Source of the DNA: Flavobacterium sp. 5
GTDB lineage: Bacteria; Bacteroidota; Bacteroidia; Flavobacteriales; Flavobacteriaceae
Assembly: GCF_002813295.1 (NCBI RefSeq)
Contig: NZ_PHUE01000001.1
Coordinates: 4,774,001-4,838,000, forward strand
Direction: 5' to 3'
Length of the DNA stretch: 64,000 bases
Part shown: positions 24,808-34,843 of the stretch, piece after piece
Layout: every line of letters starts with the position of its first letter
How positions within the stretch are numbered: the stretch's first letter is position 1
Translations under genes and position numbers: made by a program
Notes under the pieces: model-generated
Told to the model about the DNA's origin: nothing
The model's database searches: none
The model's input: only the letters and a program-made list of their open reading frames with translations

Positions 24808-25971
24808 ATGACTGATAGCAACACTCCAGAAGAAAAAAATAACACAAACTCTTTAGCAGCCAATACGAAAGCCAGGAATAAAAAAATAGCATTGATAGTT
24901 GGAGTGGTAATTGTTTTAGGTGTAATTGTAGTTCCTCGTGTTTGGGCAAAATTTCATAAAAAAGAAACCATTTGCCTAAATAACCAAACTCAGATTTACG
25001 AAAAATACAAAGATGCTGTCGTACTTGTTAAACATACTTACGCTCTACAAATTTCAATTAAGGGTTCTGAACCTTTTCAAATAAAAGTTGACGATAGTTC
25101 ATTTGATGAAAAAACTATTTCAGGAACTGGTTTTTTTGTTTCTGAAGATGGAAAAATTGTAACCAACCATCATGTTGCGGAGCCATGGAAATATATGGAC
25201 CCAAAAACTGATGATTTCAGTGAGTTAAAAAGCCATATTGCAGCTATACTACCCGATTCAATTGATAAAAAAGAATATAAAACCTATCTTGAGTCACATT
25301 GGAATGATTATTATAGTGAAGGAGAAGAAGAAGGAGATTATTCTGAAGAAGAAGCTGCTACAGAAAACAAGGTAGCCGTCGCTAATGTTGATTCATCTAT
25401 TGTAAACAGTGAAGTGAATGAATTAATATCCGACAATAAATCTGAAGAAACTGCAGTTACAAGCCAAATTATTTACACCAATTTAGATGATATTAATATT
25501 GTTCCCAATACAGTTGAAATTTGTGTAGCCTTACACGGTTCAAAAGATGATTGGTTGCAATGTAAAGTTTTTAAAATCGCAGATGGAGATGAAGTTGATG
25601 TAGCAATTTTGCAACTTAACAGTGAAAAATTACCAGCATCTGTAAATGATATAGTGGATTTGGACAATGCTGTAAAAGATGATTCTAGTTTAAAACCAGG
25701 GACTAATGCTATTTTAATTGGTTACCCTATGGGAATGCAGCTAGCAAATACTCGTAAAGGCATAAAAGTTCAAGTATATGAAGGACAAATAAATAAAGAA
25801 TCTGATGGTGTAAGTGTTCAATATAATGTTACTTCTACACATGGTGCCAGTGGTTCACCAGTGTTTAATGAATGCGGTCAATTAATAGCAATTAATTATG
25901 CAGGATATGATCAGGCACAAGGTTATAATTTTGGAATTGTGGCTAAACATGCCATGTTATTAATGGAATAG
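24808..25971 (+). CDS. Membrane-anchored trypsin-like serine protease
   Basis: The 387-residue protein has a short cytosolic N-terminus, one membrane segment (about 27-47) and an extracytoplasmic S1-type protease domain. The catalytic triad is visible: His122 (VTNHHVAEP), Asp264 (DEVDVAILQL) and Ser350 (HGASGSPVFN). Between His and Asp lies a long acidic insert (about 165-220, rich in Glu) that ordinary HtrA proteases lack. No PDZ domain follows, so it is not a standard DegP. The protein ends soon after the catalytic Ser. The substrate is unknown. Confidence 0.87.
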   Translation: MTDSNTPEEKNNTNSLAANTKARNKKIALIVGVVIVLGVIVVPRVWAKFHKKETICLNNQTQIYEKYKDAVVLVKHTYALQISIKGSEPFQIKVDDSSFDEKTISGTGFFVSEDGKIVTNHHVAEPWKYMDPKTDDFSELKSHIAAILPDSIDKKEYKTYLESHWNDYYSEGEEEGDYSEEEAATENKVAVANVDSSIVNSEVNELISDNKSEETAVTSQIIYTNLDDINIVPNTVEICVALHGSKDDWLQCKVFKIADGDEVDVAILQLNSEKLPASVNDIVDLDNAVKDDSSLKPGTNAILIGYPMGMQLANTRKGIKVQVYEGQINKESDGVSVQYNVTSTHGASGSPVFNECGQLIAINYAGYDQAQGYNFGIVAKHAMLLME

Positions 25972-26030
25972 TTTGCCATGTTTTTGAATTTAAAGTCATA
26001 TTTTTGTCATAAATCAAGTAATAAGATATA

Positions 26031-27824
26031 ATGTTGAAAGCTTTTTTTTCTAGACTCGAACAAATAATTGCTTTAGCACAATCGGCTTTAAGTCCAAAGA
26101 ATTTTATTTTTTTATCAAGTGTATTAGTTGGAATTTCTTCTGCTTTAGCAGTAATTGTTCTAAAAACATTTGCTCACTGGGTTTTTAGGTTCGCAACTTA
26201 TGTGACTGTTCATACCAATTTATTTAACGTAGGACTCATTAAGATAATGTTACCAGTTATTGGTATTATGCTTACTGTGTTTGTAATTAATCGATTTTTA
26301 GGAGGTTCCATAGAAAAAGGAACCTCACAAATTTTATATGCTGTTGCAAAAAAAGCAAGTATCATACCAAAAAAGCAAATGTATGCACAGATTGCTACCA
26401 GCTCGCTTACTGTAGGCTTAGGAGGTTCGGCTGGATTGGAAAGTCCAATCGTTATTACGGGAGCTGCATTTGGTTCCAACTATGCTCAAAAGTATAAATT
26501 ACAATACAAAGACAGAACATTGCTTATTGGTTGTGGAGTTGCAGCAGGAATTGCCGCCGCTTTTAACGCTCCAATCGCAGGAGTTTTGTTTGCTGTCGAA
26601 GTTTTATTAGTAGATGTTAGTATTTCTGCATTTACACCTATAATGATTGCGGCAGCAACTGGAGCTTTGGTTTCTGCTGTCGCATTAGACGAAAGTATTT
26701 TATTGAATTTTCCAACAAGACAAACTTTCAATTTTCACAATATTCCCTACTATATACTTTTAGGAGTATGTACTGGTTTCATCGGAGTATATTATGCCCG
26801 TAATTTTCAAAAAGCGGAACATTATTTTGCTCATTTGCGCCTTTCTCCATATAAAAAAGCTTTTTTTGGAGCCTCCATTTTAGCACTTTTAATATTCGTT
26901 TTTCCAACTCTTTTTGGCGAAGGATATGAAAGTATCAGAACATTAGCAGAAAGCGATCCGGGTCAATTATTAGAAAACACTCTTTTTAAAGATTTTCGAG
27001 ATAATAATTGGGCATTATTAGTTTTTGTAGGCTGCTCTTTTATGTTAAAAGCTTTTGCCACCGGAATAACTTTAGGAAGCGGTGGAAACGGTGGTAGCTT
27101 TGCTCCTGCCCTTTTCTTAGGTTCATATGTTGGTTTTTTCTTTTCAAAACTTTTGAATATGACAGGTCTGACTAATTTACCTGTTAGCAATTTTACAATG
27201 GTTGGAATGTCGGGAATCTTGAGTGGTTTATTCCATGCTCCCCTGACAGGGATATTCCTAATTGCAGAAATTACTGGAGGCTATGGCTTAATGATTCCTC
27301 TTATGATAGTTGCTTCTATCAGCTTTGCCATTTCTAAGCGTTTTGAAATTCATTCATTAGATGTTAAAAATCTAGCCAAAAAAGGTCATGCATTTACTAG
27401 TAATAAAGATTCGAATGTACTTTCTACTTTGGAAACAAATTCTATTATTCAGACCGATTATTTAACCGTTTCTCCAGATGAAAACCTTGAAAAATTAGTT
27501 GATTTAATCTCTCATTCCAATCAAGTAATTTTTGCTGTGGTTTCTAAAGAGAATAATCTATTAGGAATTGTGCATTTTAATGATATTCGAGAAATTATTT
27601 TCAATACGTACCGAGTAAAATACACACTAATCAAAGAAGTAATGGTTCAGCCGGTTGCTATTATTCATCCTAGCAATAGCATGGAAATTGTAATGAATAA
27701 ATTTGAGTCAAGCCAAAAAACTTATCTTCCGGTAATCAGGGATGATAAATATTATGGTTTTATATCAAAATATGCAGCACTTGAAGCTTATAGAACCAAG
27801 TTAAAATCCATGATAATAGAATAA
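26031..27824 (+). CDS. ClC-family chloride channel/transporter with CBS domains
   Basis: The 597-residue membrane protein has the ClC core of about ten hydrophobic segments (20-440). The selectivity sequences are recognisable: GSAGLESP (the GSGIPE-like loop), GIAAAFNAPIAGVLFAVE and LGSGGNGGSFAPALFLG. The C-terminal 140 residues form a pair of CBS domains (LTVSPDENLEKLVDLI, VMVQPVAIIHPSNSMEIVMNKF). The Glu of FAVE in the second loop is present, but whether the protein is a channel or a Cl-/H+ exchanger cannot be told here. It starts 59 bp after the protease gene and may share its transcript. Confidence 0.9.
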   Translation: MLKAFFSRLEQIIALAQSALSPKNFIFLSSVLVGISSALAVIVLKTFAHWVFRFATYVTVHTNLFNVGLIKIMLPVIGIMLTVFVINRFLGGSIEKGTSQILYAVAKKASIIPKKQMYAQIATSSLTVGLGGSAGLESPIVITGAAFGSNYAQKYKLQYKDRTLLIGCGVAAGIAAAFNAPIAGVLFAVEVLLVDVSISAFTPIMIAAATGALVSAVALDESILLNFPTRQTFNFHNIPYYILLGVCTGFIGVYYARNFQKAEHYFAHLRLSPYKKAFFGASILALLIFVFPTLFGEGYESIRTLAESDPGQLLENTLFKDFRDNNWALLVFVGCSFMLKAFATGITLGSGGNGGSFAPALFLGSYVGFFFSKLLNMTGLTNLPVSNFTMVGMSGILSGLFHAPLTGIFLIAEITGGYGLMIPLMIVASISFAISKRFEIHSLDVKNLAKKGHAFTSNKDSNVLSTLETNSIIQTDYLTVSPDENLEKLVDLISHSNQVIFAVVSKENNLLGIVHFNDIREIIFNTYRVKYTLIKEVMVQPVAIIHPSNSMEIVMNKFESSQKTYLPVIRDDKYYGFISKYAALEAYRTKLKSMIIE

Positions 27825-27888
27825 TTGGTATCAATATTGAAGCTATGAACTAGCTTATTTATAAAAAATATCTTCAAGCAAGAAAGTG

Positions 27889-27916
27889 AAAACGCTAACT
27901 TCGGTTGGCGTTTTTT
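27889..27916 (+). terminator. Intrinsic terminator with TTCG loop
   Basis: AAAACGCTAAC (27889-27899) and GTTGGCGTTTT (27904-27914) form an 11-bp stem with one T-G pair, capped by the stable TTCG tetraloop and followed by T residues. It ends the ClC transcript. Confidence 0.9.
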
Positions 27917-27974
27917 ATTTCCCTTTTTAACACAATCTTCTAGACTGTTACAGTAAAAGAATCAATCAAAATGG

Positions 27975-27982
27975 TAACTTTG
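27975..27982 (+). promoter_or_regulatory. -7 promoter element TAACTTTG
   Basis: TAACTTTG lies 17 bp before the uvrA ATG. No SOS-like operator could be recognised around it by eye. Confidence 0.55.
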
Positions 27983-27999
27983 CTTTTTTCCAAAAAATT

Positions 28000-30831
28000 A
28001 TGTTAGACACAGACAATACGATAGAAGTTCAAGGTGCGCGCGTACACAACCTAAAAAACATAGACGTTTCCATCCCTCGTGAAAAATTGGTGGTTATTAC
28101 AGGGCTTTCGGGTTCTGGTAAATCCTCATTGGCTTTTGACACAATCTATGCCGAAGGTCAGCGCCGTTATGTAGAAACTTTTTCGGCTTATGCAAGACAA
28201 TTTTTAGGTGGTTTAGAGCGTCCTGATGTTGATAAAATTGATGGGCTTTCGCCAGTAATTGCTATCGAACAAAAAACAACCAGCAAAAGCCCCCGTTCTA
28301 CTGTGGGAACTATAACTGAGATTTATGATTTCCTGCGTTTGCTTTATGCTCGTGGTGCTGATGCATATAGTTATAACACTGGAGAAAAAATGGTTTCTTA
28401 TTCGGATGACCAGATCAAGGAACTAATCATTCAGAATTTTACTGGAAAGAGAATTAACATTTTGGCTCCCGTAATTCGTGCTAGAAAAGGGCATTATGCA
28501 GAATTATTTCAACAAATAACTAAACAAGGTTTTTTGAAGGTTCGCGTAAATGGTGACATCTTAGATTTAGTTTCGGGAATGAAATTAGATCGCTATAAAA
28601 CCCATGATATTGAAATTATTGTAGATCGAATGGTGATCGAAGATAATCCTGAGAATGATAAACGTTTATCCGAAAGTATAAACACAGCTATGCATCATGG
28701 TGAAAATGTTTTGATGGTTTTGGATCAAGATACGAATGAAGTACGTTATTTCAGTAGAAATTTAATGTGTCCTACAACTGGAATATCCTATCAAAATCCT
28801 GAGCCTAATTTATTCTCTTTCAACTCACCAAAAGGTGCTTGTGCGCATTGTAACGGATTGGGAACAGTTAATGAAATTAATGTTGGGAAAATCATTCCGA
28901 ACTCTAAATTATCTATTAAAGCTGGAGGATTTGCTCCTTTAGGCGAATATAAATCATCTTGGATTTTCAAACAATTGGAAATCATCGGTGAAAAATATGG
29001 TTTTAAATTGACGGATGCTGTTGAAACCATTTCTGAAGAAGCAATGGAAATGATTCTGAATGGTGGAAAAGAAAAATTTTCAATCGAATCAAAAGTTTTG
29101 GGTATAACCAAAGAATATAAAATTGAGTTTGAGGGTATTTCACATTTCATTAAAAACCAACACGATGAAAGCGGTTCTACAACGATAAAACGTTGGGCAA
29201 AGGAATTCATGGACGAAATAAAATGTCCTGTTTGCGAAGGTTCCCGTTTGAAAAAAGAAGCTAATTATTTTAAAATATACGAGAAAAACATATCCGAGTT
29301 ATGTGATATGGACATTTCGGATTTGACTACCTGGTTTTTGGATTTGGACAATCATTTATCAGATAAACAAAAACTAATTGCAACTGAAGTTATTAAGGAA
29401 ATAAAAGACCGATTGGCTTTTTTGATGAATGTAGGTTTGAATTATTTGGCTCTAAGCCGAAGTTCCAAATCGCTGTCGGGAGGCGAAGCTCAACGTATTC
29501 GCTTGGCAACGCAAATTGGTTCACAGTTGGTCGGAGTTTTATATATTTTGGATGAGCCAAGTATTGGTTTACACCAAAGAGATAATGAAAAGCTGATTCA
29601 TTCTTTGGAGCAGTTACGTGATATTGGAAACTCAGTTATTGTTGTAGAACACGACAAAGATATGATTGAACAAGCCGATTATGTTATTGATATTGGTCCA
29701 AAAGCCGGAAAATATGGTGGTAAAATTATTAGCATTGGAACTCCAGCAGAAACTTTAGCTTCAGATACTATCACAGCACAGTATTTGAATGGAAAAATGA
29801 AACTGAATATTCCTGAAAAGCGCAGAGAAGGAAATGGAAAATTCTTGAAGCTGACTGGTGCAACAGGTAATAATTTAAAAAATGTTACAATTGATTTGCC
29901 GTTAGGAAAAATGATTTGTGTTACAGGGGTTTCAGGGAGTGGAAAATCAACATTGATTAATGAAACCCTCTACCCTATTTTGAATGCATATTATTTTAAT
30001 GGAGTTAAAATACCGAAGCCATATAAAAAAATAGAAGGTTTAGAACATATTGATAAAGTAATTGATATTGACCAAAGTCCAATTGGTAGAACACCACGTT
30101 CTAATCCTGCCACATATACCGAAGTTTTTACTGAAATTAGAAATTTATACACCATGACATCCGAAAGTATGATTCGTGGCTATAAAGCTGGACGTTTTAG
30201 TTTTAATGTCAAAGGTGGGCGCTGTGAAACATGCGAAGGTTCTGGTGTTCGTACTATTGAAATGAACTTTTTACCTGATGTTTATGTTGAATGTGAAACA
30301 TGTCAGGGGAAACGTTTTAACAGAGAAACATTGGAGATTCGATACAAAGGAAAATCTATTTCGGATGTATTGAATATGACGGTTGATGAAGCGGTTCCTT
30401 TCTTTGAAAATATTCCTAAAATTTATCGAAAAATAAAAACGATTCAGGATGTTGGTTTGGGTTACATTACGCTCGGACAACAAAGTACCACACTTTCGGG
30501 TGGTGAAGCACAACGTATTAAACTGGCTGGTGAATTATCTAAAAAAGATACTGGAAATACCTTTTATATTCTGGACGAACCTACAACAGGATTGCATTTC
30601 GAAGACATTAGAGTATTAATGGATGTAATTAATAAATTGGTAGACAAAGGAAATACGATTTTGATTATCGAACATAATATGGATGTAATTAAACTAGCTG
30701 ATTATATCATAGATATTGGCCCTGAAGGTGGAAAAGGTGGAGGAGAATTGGTAGCCAAAGGAACTCCAGAAGAAATTATAAAAAATAAGAAAAGCTATAC
30801 AGCTCAATTTTTGAAAAAAGAATTATCTTAG
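28000..30831 (+). CDS. uvrA: UvrABC excinuclease subunit A
   Basis: The 943-residue protein has the double ABC-ATPase layout of UvrA: Walker A loops GLSGSGKSS (35-43) and GVSGSGKST (near 647-655), signatures [12 protein letters not shown] and [12 protein letters not shown], and Walker B segments [10 protein letters not shown] and [10 protein letters not shown]. Zinc-binding Cys pairs are seen at [16 protein letters not shown] and in the C-terminal module ([17 protein letters not shown]). In the first module the usual CPxCG is CPTTG, so one expected Cys is missing; from memory this is common in the phylum. UvrA finds bulky DNA lesions and loads UvrB. It has its own -7 element. Confidence 0.97.
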   Translation: MLDTDNTIEVQGARVHNLKNIDVSIPREKLVVITGLSGSGKSSLAFDTIYAEGQRRYVETFSAYARQFLGGLERPDVDKIDGLSPVIAIEQKTTSKSPRSTVGTITEIYDFLRLLYARGADAYSYNTGEKMVSYSDDQIKELIIQNFTGKRINILAPVIRARKGHYAELFQQITKQGFLKVRVNGDILDLVSGMKLDRYKTHDIEIIVDRMVIEDNPENDKRLSESINTAMHHGENVLMVLDQDTNEVRYFSRNLMCPTTGISYQNPEPNLFSFNSPKGACAHCNGLGTVNEINVGKIIPNSKLSIKAGGFAPLGEYKSSWIFKQLEIIGEKYGFKLTDAVETISEEAMEMILNGGKEKFSIESKVLGITKEYKIEFEGISHFIKNQHDESGSTTIKRWAKEFMDEIKCPVCEGSRLKKEANYFKIYEKNISELCDMDISDLTTWFLDLDNHLSDKQKLIATEVIKEIKDRLAFLMNVGLNYLALSRSSKSLSGGEAQRIRLATQIGSQLVGVLYILDEPSIGLHQRDNEKLIHSLEQLRDIGNSVIVVEHDKDMIEQADYVIDIGPKAGKYGGKIISIGTPAETLASDTITAQYLNGKMKLNIPEKRREGNGKFLKLTGATGNNLKNVTIDLPLGKMICVTGVSGSGKSTLINETLYPILNAYYFNGVKIPKPYKKIEGLEHIDKVIDIDQSPIGRTPRSNPATYTEVFTEIRNLYTMTSESMIRGYKAGRFSFNVKGGRCETCEGSGVRTIEMNFLPDVYVECETCQGKRFNRETLEIRYKGKSISDVLNMTVDEAVPFFENIPKIYRKIKTIQDVGLGYITLGQQSTTLSGGEAQRIKLAGELSKKDTGNTFYILDEPTTGLHFEDIRVLMDVINKLVDKGNTILIIEHNMDVIKLADYIIDIGPEGGKGGGELVAKGTPEEIIKNKKSYTAQFLKKELS

Positions 30832-30863
30832 TTTTAGAAATAACTCCTTTTGAAAACAGATGC

Positions 30864-30942
30864 CCTAGCCCCGATAGAAGTGAAAATCCTTTTATTTTGT
30901 TCCTTTAACAAAATAAAAGATTGTAACGAATAGCGGGAATAG
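30864..30942 (+). ncRNA. Flavobacterial hairpin element (possibly a Flavo-1-type RNA)
   Basis: The sequence starts CCTAGCCCCGATAGAAG and ends TAACGAATAGCGGGAATAG. Outer segments CTAGCCCCG (30865-30873) and CGGGAATAG (30934-30942) pair partly. An inner stem TTTTATTTTGT (30890-30900) and ACAAAATAAAA (30908-30918) is perfect, and extends by AATC/GATT past one bulged C. I recall near-identical elements recurring in intergenic DNA of Flavobacterium genomes, and the shape may correspond to the Flavo-1 RNA motif, but I could not check this. It lies between uvrA and the LOG-family gene. Confidence 0.55.
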
Positions 30943-30967
30943 CTTCTAAAAATTAACACTAAAACAT

Positions 30968-31696
30968 ATGAAACTAGAAGATTTTGATAATGACGAAGAC
31001 AAAGTAATTCAAGATAGTTTTAAACAAAAAACTTGGAATGAGATTAGATCCAATGATAGTTGGGGAATTTTCAAAATCATGTCGGAGTTTGTAAATGGTT
31101 ATGATACAATGGGTCGTATTGGTCCTTGTGTTACTATTTTTGGTTCGGCAAGAATAAAACCAGAAGATCATTACTATTTATTAGCTGAAAAAATTGCTTT
31201 TAAAATCAGTAAAGCTGGTTATGGCGTAATTACTGGTGGTGGCCCTGGTATTATGGAAGCTGGGAATAAAGGAGCACATTTAGGTGGCGGAACTTCGGTT
31301 GGACTGAATATTGAATTGCCTTTTGAACAACATTTTAATCCCTATATTGACAGAGATAAAAATTTGAATTTTGATTATTTCTTTGTTAGAAAAGTAATGT
31401 TTGTAAAATATTCGCAAGGATTTGTAGTGATGCCGGGCGGATTTGGAACTCTTGACGAATTATTTGAAGCTATTACTTTAATTCAGACCAAAAAGATTGG
31501 TAAATTTCCAATTATATTGGTTGGAACAAAATTTTGGGCCGGTTTAATTGATTGGATAAAAACGGTATTAGTTGAACAAGAACATACGATAAGTCCTGAT
31601 GATTTGAATTTATTTAAGATTGTAGACACTGAAGATGAAGTAGTTGAAGTTTTGAATAAGTTCTATAAAAAATACGATTTGAGTCCTAATTTCTAA
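30968..31696 (+). CDS. LOG-family protein (putative nucleoside 5'-monophosphate phosphoribohydrolase)
   Basis: The 242-residue protein is of the LOG/TIGR00730 family. The two nucleotide-binding motifs are GGGPGIMEA (90-98) and PGGFGTLDE (156-164), with the catalytic Glu in the second. CVTIFGSAR near residue 54 starts the Rossmann-like fold. Family members split the N-glycosidic bond of AMP or cytokinin ribotides; the bacterial substrate is often AMP or unknown. Its length includes about 45 extra N-terminal residues compared with minimal LOG proteins. It is followed four bases after the stop by a strong terminator. Confidence 0.88.
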   Translation: MKLEDFDNDEDKVIQDSFKQKTWNEIRSNDSWGIFKIMSEFVNGYDTMGRIGPCVTIFGSARIKPEDHYYLLAEKIAFKISKAGYGVITGGGPGIMEAGNKGAHLGGGTSVGLNIELPFEQHFNPYIDRDKNLNFDYFFVRKVMFVKYSQGFVVMPGGFGTLDELFEAITLIQTKKIGKFPIILVGTKFWAGLIDWIKTVLVEQEHTISPDDLNLFKIVDTEDEVVEVLNKFYKKYDLSPNF

Positions 31697-31699
31697 TAT

Positions 31700-31727
31700 A
31701 AAGAGCCGTTTTTAAAACGGCTCTTTT
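31700..31727 (+). terminator. Intrinsic terminator
   Basis: AAAGAGCCGTTTT and AAAACGGCTCTTT form an almost loop-less perfect dyad, so the real loop will be the central T/A bases. It is followed by T residues just after the LOG gene. Confidence 0.85.
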
Positions 31728-31834
31728 ATTTCAACGTATTTAAATGCATTTTATAGCATTTAATACTGAACTTTTCTTAATATTTTGTAACTTGGATTAG
31801 CTTTATACGATTAGTAAACTAATACATCCCCAAA

Positions 31835-34657
31835 TTGAAATCTATCGGTAAAATTATCCTGTTACTTATTGTTTTGTTGGTAACTCAAAAACAATATGCT
31901 CAGCATCAATCAAAGATGACTGCAGTTGTGAATATGGGTTCTAAAACGGTTGCTATTGATCAAGAAATTACTTTTTACAATCAATCCAATGACACTTTAA
32001 CCTCGATTGTATTAAATGATTGGAATAATGCTTTTTCGGATAAAGAAAGTCCAATGGGAAAACGATTTTCTGATGAATTTTATAATAAGTTTCACATGGC
32101 ATCTACAGAAGAGCTTGGTGGGACTATCAATTTAAAAATTGAAGATGCTCAAAAGTTTTTTACTTGGGAAAGAACTAAAAAAGATCCTGATTACATCACA
32201 ATTACACTAAATAAAACGTTGCTTCCCAACCAAAAAGTAAAACTCCATCTCACATACACAGAAAAAATACCTAGCAATAAATTTACTGAATATGGTTATT
32301 TTGAAAAATATGGTATGCATCTTAAAAATTGGTTTCTAACGCCAGCGCGATATGAAAACAAAGAATTTATAAAATATAATAACGAGAATCTTGATGACAT
32401 TGCAAATGCAATTTCTGATTTTTATATTGATTTAAAAATTACTGGCAAAAATGCAATTACTACCAACCTGACAATTGATCAATTAACACAAGCTGATCAA
32501 GAAACTAATGTCAATTTAATTGGAAAGAATAGAAATGATGTTGACCTTATTATAGAAAAGGAATCTAGCTATACCAGTTACAAAGTTAATAACTTAGAAA
32601 TCTTTACAAATATTAGATCAGGGAGATTTAATGACTCTTTAAAAACTGAAATAATAAAAAGAGTTGTTGATTATAGTAAAAATCAAATTGGTGAATATCC
32701 ATTTGAAAAAATAGTCATATCTGAGGCTGATTATGAAAAAAATCCTTTTTATGGTTTGAATCAATTACCTAAATTCATGCGCCCTTTCCATGAAGATTTT
32801 CTATTTGAAATAAAATTTTTAAAAACCTATTTGAATAATTATCTTAAAAGCAGCATGCAATTGGATTCCAGAAAAGATAATTGGATTTATGATGGAATTC
32901 AAATCTATACTATGATGGACTATATAGATGAATATCATCCGGGTAGTAAAATGCTGGGGTCTGCTTCAAAATTTTATCTACTTCGAAATTTTAAAATGGC
33001 TCAAACTGATTTCAATGAGCAGTATAGCTACTATTATATGCTGATGGCCAGAAAAAATTTAGATCAACCGCTAAATGCTCCTAAAAATGCATTGATAAAA
33101 TACAACGTTCAAATTGCTAACAAATACAAAGCTGGATTGAGTTTACATTATCTTGATGATTATCTTGGAAATGAAATAGTTTTGGCTGGAATTAAGCAAT
33201 TTTATGATCTAAACAAGCAAAAACAAACTAATCGAAGTGATTTTGAAGAGCTTTTGAAATTAAAAGCTCCTAAAAATATTGATTGGTTTTTTAATTATAT
33301 TATTGATAGCCGGGAAACGATTGACTATAAATTTGATGCTGTTTCTAAAACAAAAGACAGCGTAACATTTATAGTGAAAAATAAAGGAGTCCCATTAGTT
33401 CCAATGCCTGTCTTTGGAATTAGAGAGAAACAAGTTGTTTTTAAAAAATGGCTAGAAACTAATGAAATTGATAAGGAACTTACATTTGAAAGAAAAAGTA
33501 TAGACAAATTGACCTTAAATTATGCAAATGAAGTTCCAGAATTCAATTTAAGAAACAATTCAAAATCACTGCGCCCTTTTTCATTAAATCGTCCCTTAAA
33601 GATGACTTTTTTCGAAGATTTAGAAGACCCACATTATTCTCAATTATTTTATGTACCTACTCTATTTTTTAACAAATATGATGGTTTTTCACCTGGAATA
33701 AATTTTTATAATTACAGTTTTTTTAATAAACCATTCACGTTCTCTTTAAATCCAATGTATTCTATCAATACTAAATCAGTGGTAGGTAGTTACAACTTGG
33801 CATACAATCAGTTTTTAAGAGAAGGCAGATTATATAATATTAGATACGCATTAAATGGTTCTTATTACCATTATGCCCCGGATGCTGCCTATTTAAAATT
33901 ATATCCTAGTGTATCTTTATCATTAAGAGAACCTAATTACAGAGATAATAGAAGACAATCTATAACTTTAAAATATAATATTATAAACAAAGAACCTTCG
34001 GCAATTGTTATTGATAGTACCGATAACTATTCTATCTTAAATCTTAAATATTTCAATATTAAAACTGAAGTAACAAGTCATGTCAAATTCTTGACAGATG
34101 TCCAATTTTCGGGTTATTTTGGTAAAGTATCAGCTGAAATGGAATACCGTAAGTTATTCAAAGATAACCGTTATTTTAACGCGAGAGTTTTTATAGGTAC
34201 GTTTTTATATAATAGTAATAATACTCAAAACTATAATTTTGGAGTTTCTCGAGTGAATGATTATTTGTTTGATTATGCCGTTTATGCTCGATCAGATACT
34301 ACAGGAATCTTAAGTCAGCAATATTTCTTTGCACAAGGAGGTTTTAAATCTTTTGTAAATCCTGAAGACTCAAATAGATGGTTAGCAACAACTAATTTAA
34401 GTTATTCTTTACTTTGGAATTGGTTCGATGCTTATGCAGATTTTGGTTTAGTTAAAAACAAAGGCTTTCAAAATTCGTTTATTTATGATAGTGGTTTACG
34501 GTTAAATTTAGTTCAAGATTACTTCGAATTGTACTTTCCTGTATATTCTTCAAATGGATTTGAGCCGTCAGAAAAAAATTATGGAGAAAAAATTCGTTTT
34601 ATCTTCGTTTTTAGCCCAAAATCATTAATTAATCTTTTTACCCGAAAATGGTTTTAA
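31835..34657 (+). CDS. M1-peptidase-like protein without HExxH, with C-terminal outer-membrane barrel
   Basis: Translation most likely starts at TTG 31835: a signal peptide (KSIGKIILLLIVLL...QYAQ, residues 2-23) begins exactly there and no nearby ATG fits. Residues about 25-290 resemble the N-terminal beta domain of M1 aminopeptidases (VNMGSKTVAIDQEITFYNQSND, LHLTYTEKIP). The catalytic region is degenerate: no HExxH exists; around residue 318 it reads PFHEDFLFEIKFL, and the later ExxxxY-type segment is YDGIQIYTMMDY. From about residue 590 on, alternating aromatic strands (LFYVPTLFFNKYDGFSPG, FTFSLNPMYSINT) continue to a terminal Phe, as in outer-membrane beta-barrels. It is probably a structural or binding protein rather than a peptidase. 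Confidence 0.75.
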   Translation: MKSIGKIILLLIVLLVTQKQYAQHQSKMTAVVNMGSKTVAIDQEITFYNQSNDTLTSIVLNDWNNAFSDKESPMGKRFSDEFYNKFHMASTEELGGTINLKIEDAQKFFTWERTKKDPDYITITLNKTLLPNQKVKLHLTYTEKIPSNKFTEYGYFEKYGMHLKNWFLTPARYENKEFIKYNNENLDDIANAISDFYIDLKITGKNAITTNLTIDQLTQADQETNVNLIGKNRNDVDLIIEKESSYTSYKVNNLEIFTNIRSGRFNDSLKTEIIKRVVDYSKNQIGEYPFEKIVISEADYEKNPFYGLNQLPKFMRPFHEDFLFEIKFLKTYLNNYLKSSMQLDSRKDNWIYDGIQIYTMMDYIDEYHPGSKMLGSASKFYLLRNFKMAQTDFNEQYSYYYMLMARKNLDQPLNAPKNALIKYNVQIANKYKAGLSLHYLDDYLGNEIVLAGIKQFYDLNKQKQTNRSDFEELLKLKAPKNIDWFFNYIIDSRETIDYKFDAVSKTKDSVTFIVKNKGVPLVPMPVFGIREKQVVFKKWLETNEIDKELTFERKSIDKLTLNYANEVPEFNLRNNSKSLRPFSLNRPLKMTFFEDLEDPHYSQLFYVPTLFFNKYDGFSPGINFYNYSFFNKPFTFSLNPMYSINTKSVVGSYNLAYNQFLREGRLYNIRYALNGSYYHYAPDAAYLKLYPSVSLSLREPNYRDNRRQSITLKYNIINKEPSAIVIDSTDNYSILNLKYFNIKTEVTSHVKFLTDVQFSGYFGKVSAEMEYRKLFKDNRYFNARVFIGTFLYNSNNTQNYNFGVSRVNDYLFDYAVYARSDTTGILSQQYFFAQGGFKSFVNPEDSNRWLATTNLSYSLLWNWFDAYADFGLVKNKGFQNSFIYDSGLRLNLVQDYFELYFPVYSSNGFEPSEKNYGEKIRFIFVFSPKSLINLFTRKWF

Positions 34658-34843
34658 TTCAAAACAAAAACTTTAAAATATTGAGTTATTGTTATAAAAA
34701 TTTAAACAAAATTATTTATTTGATAAAAATACATTCGTTTTACTAGAAATTATTTCATAAAAAATTATAAAAATACAGAATTGCATAATGTTATATAGAT
34801 AGTTTTAATTAAATTTGCAGCATTAAAGCTATACTTTTAAATT

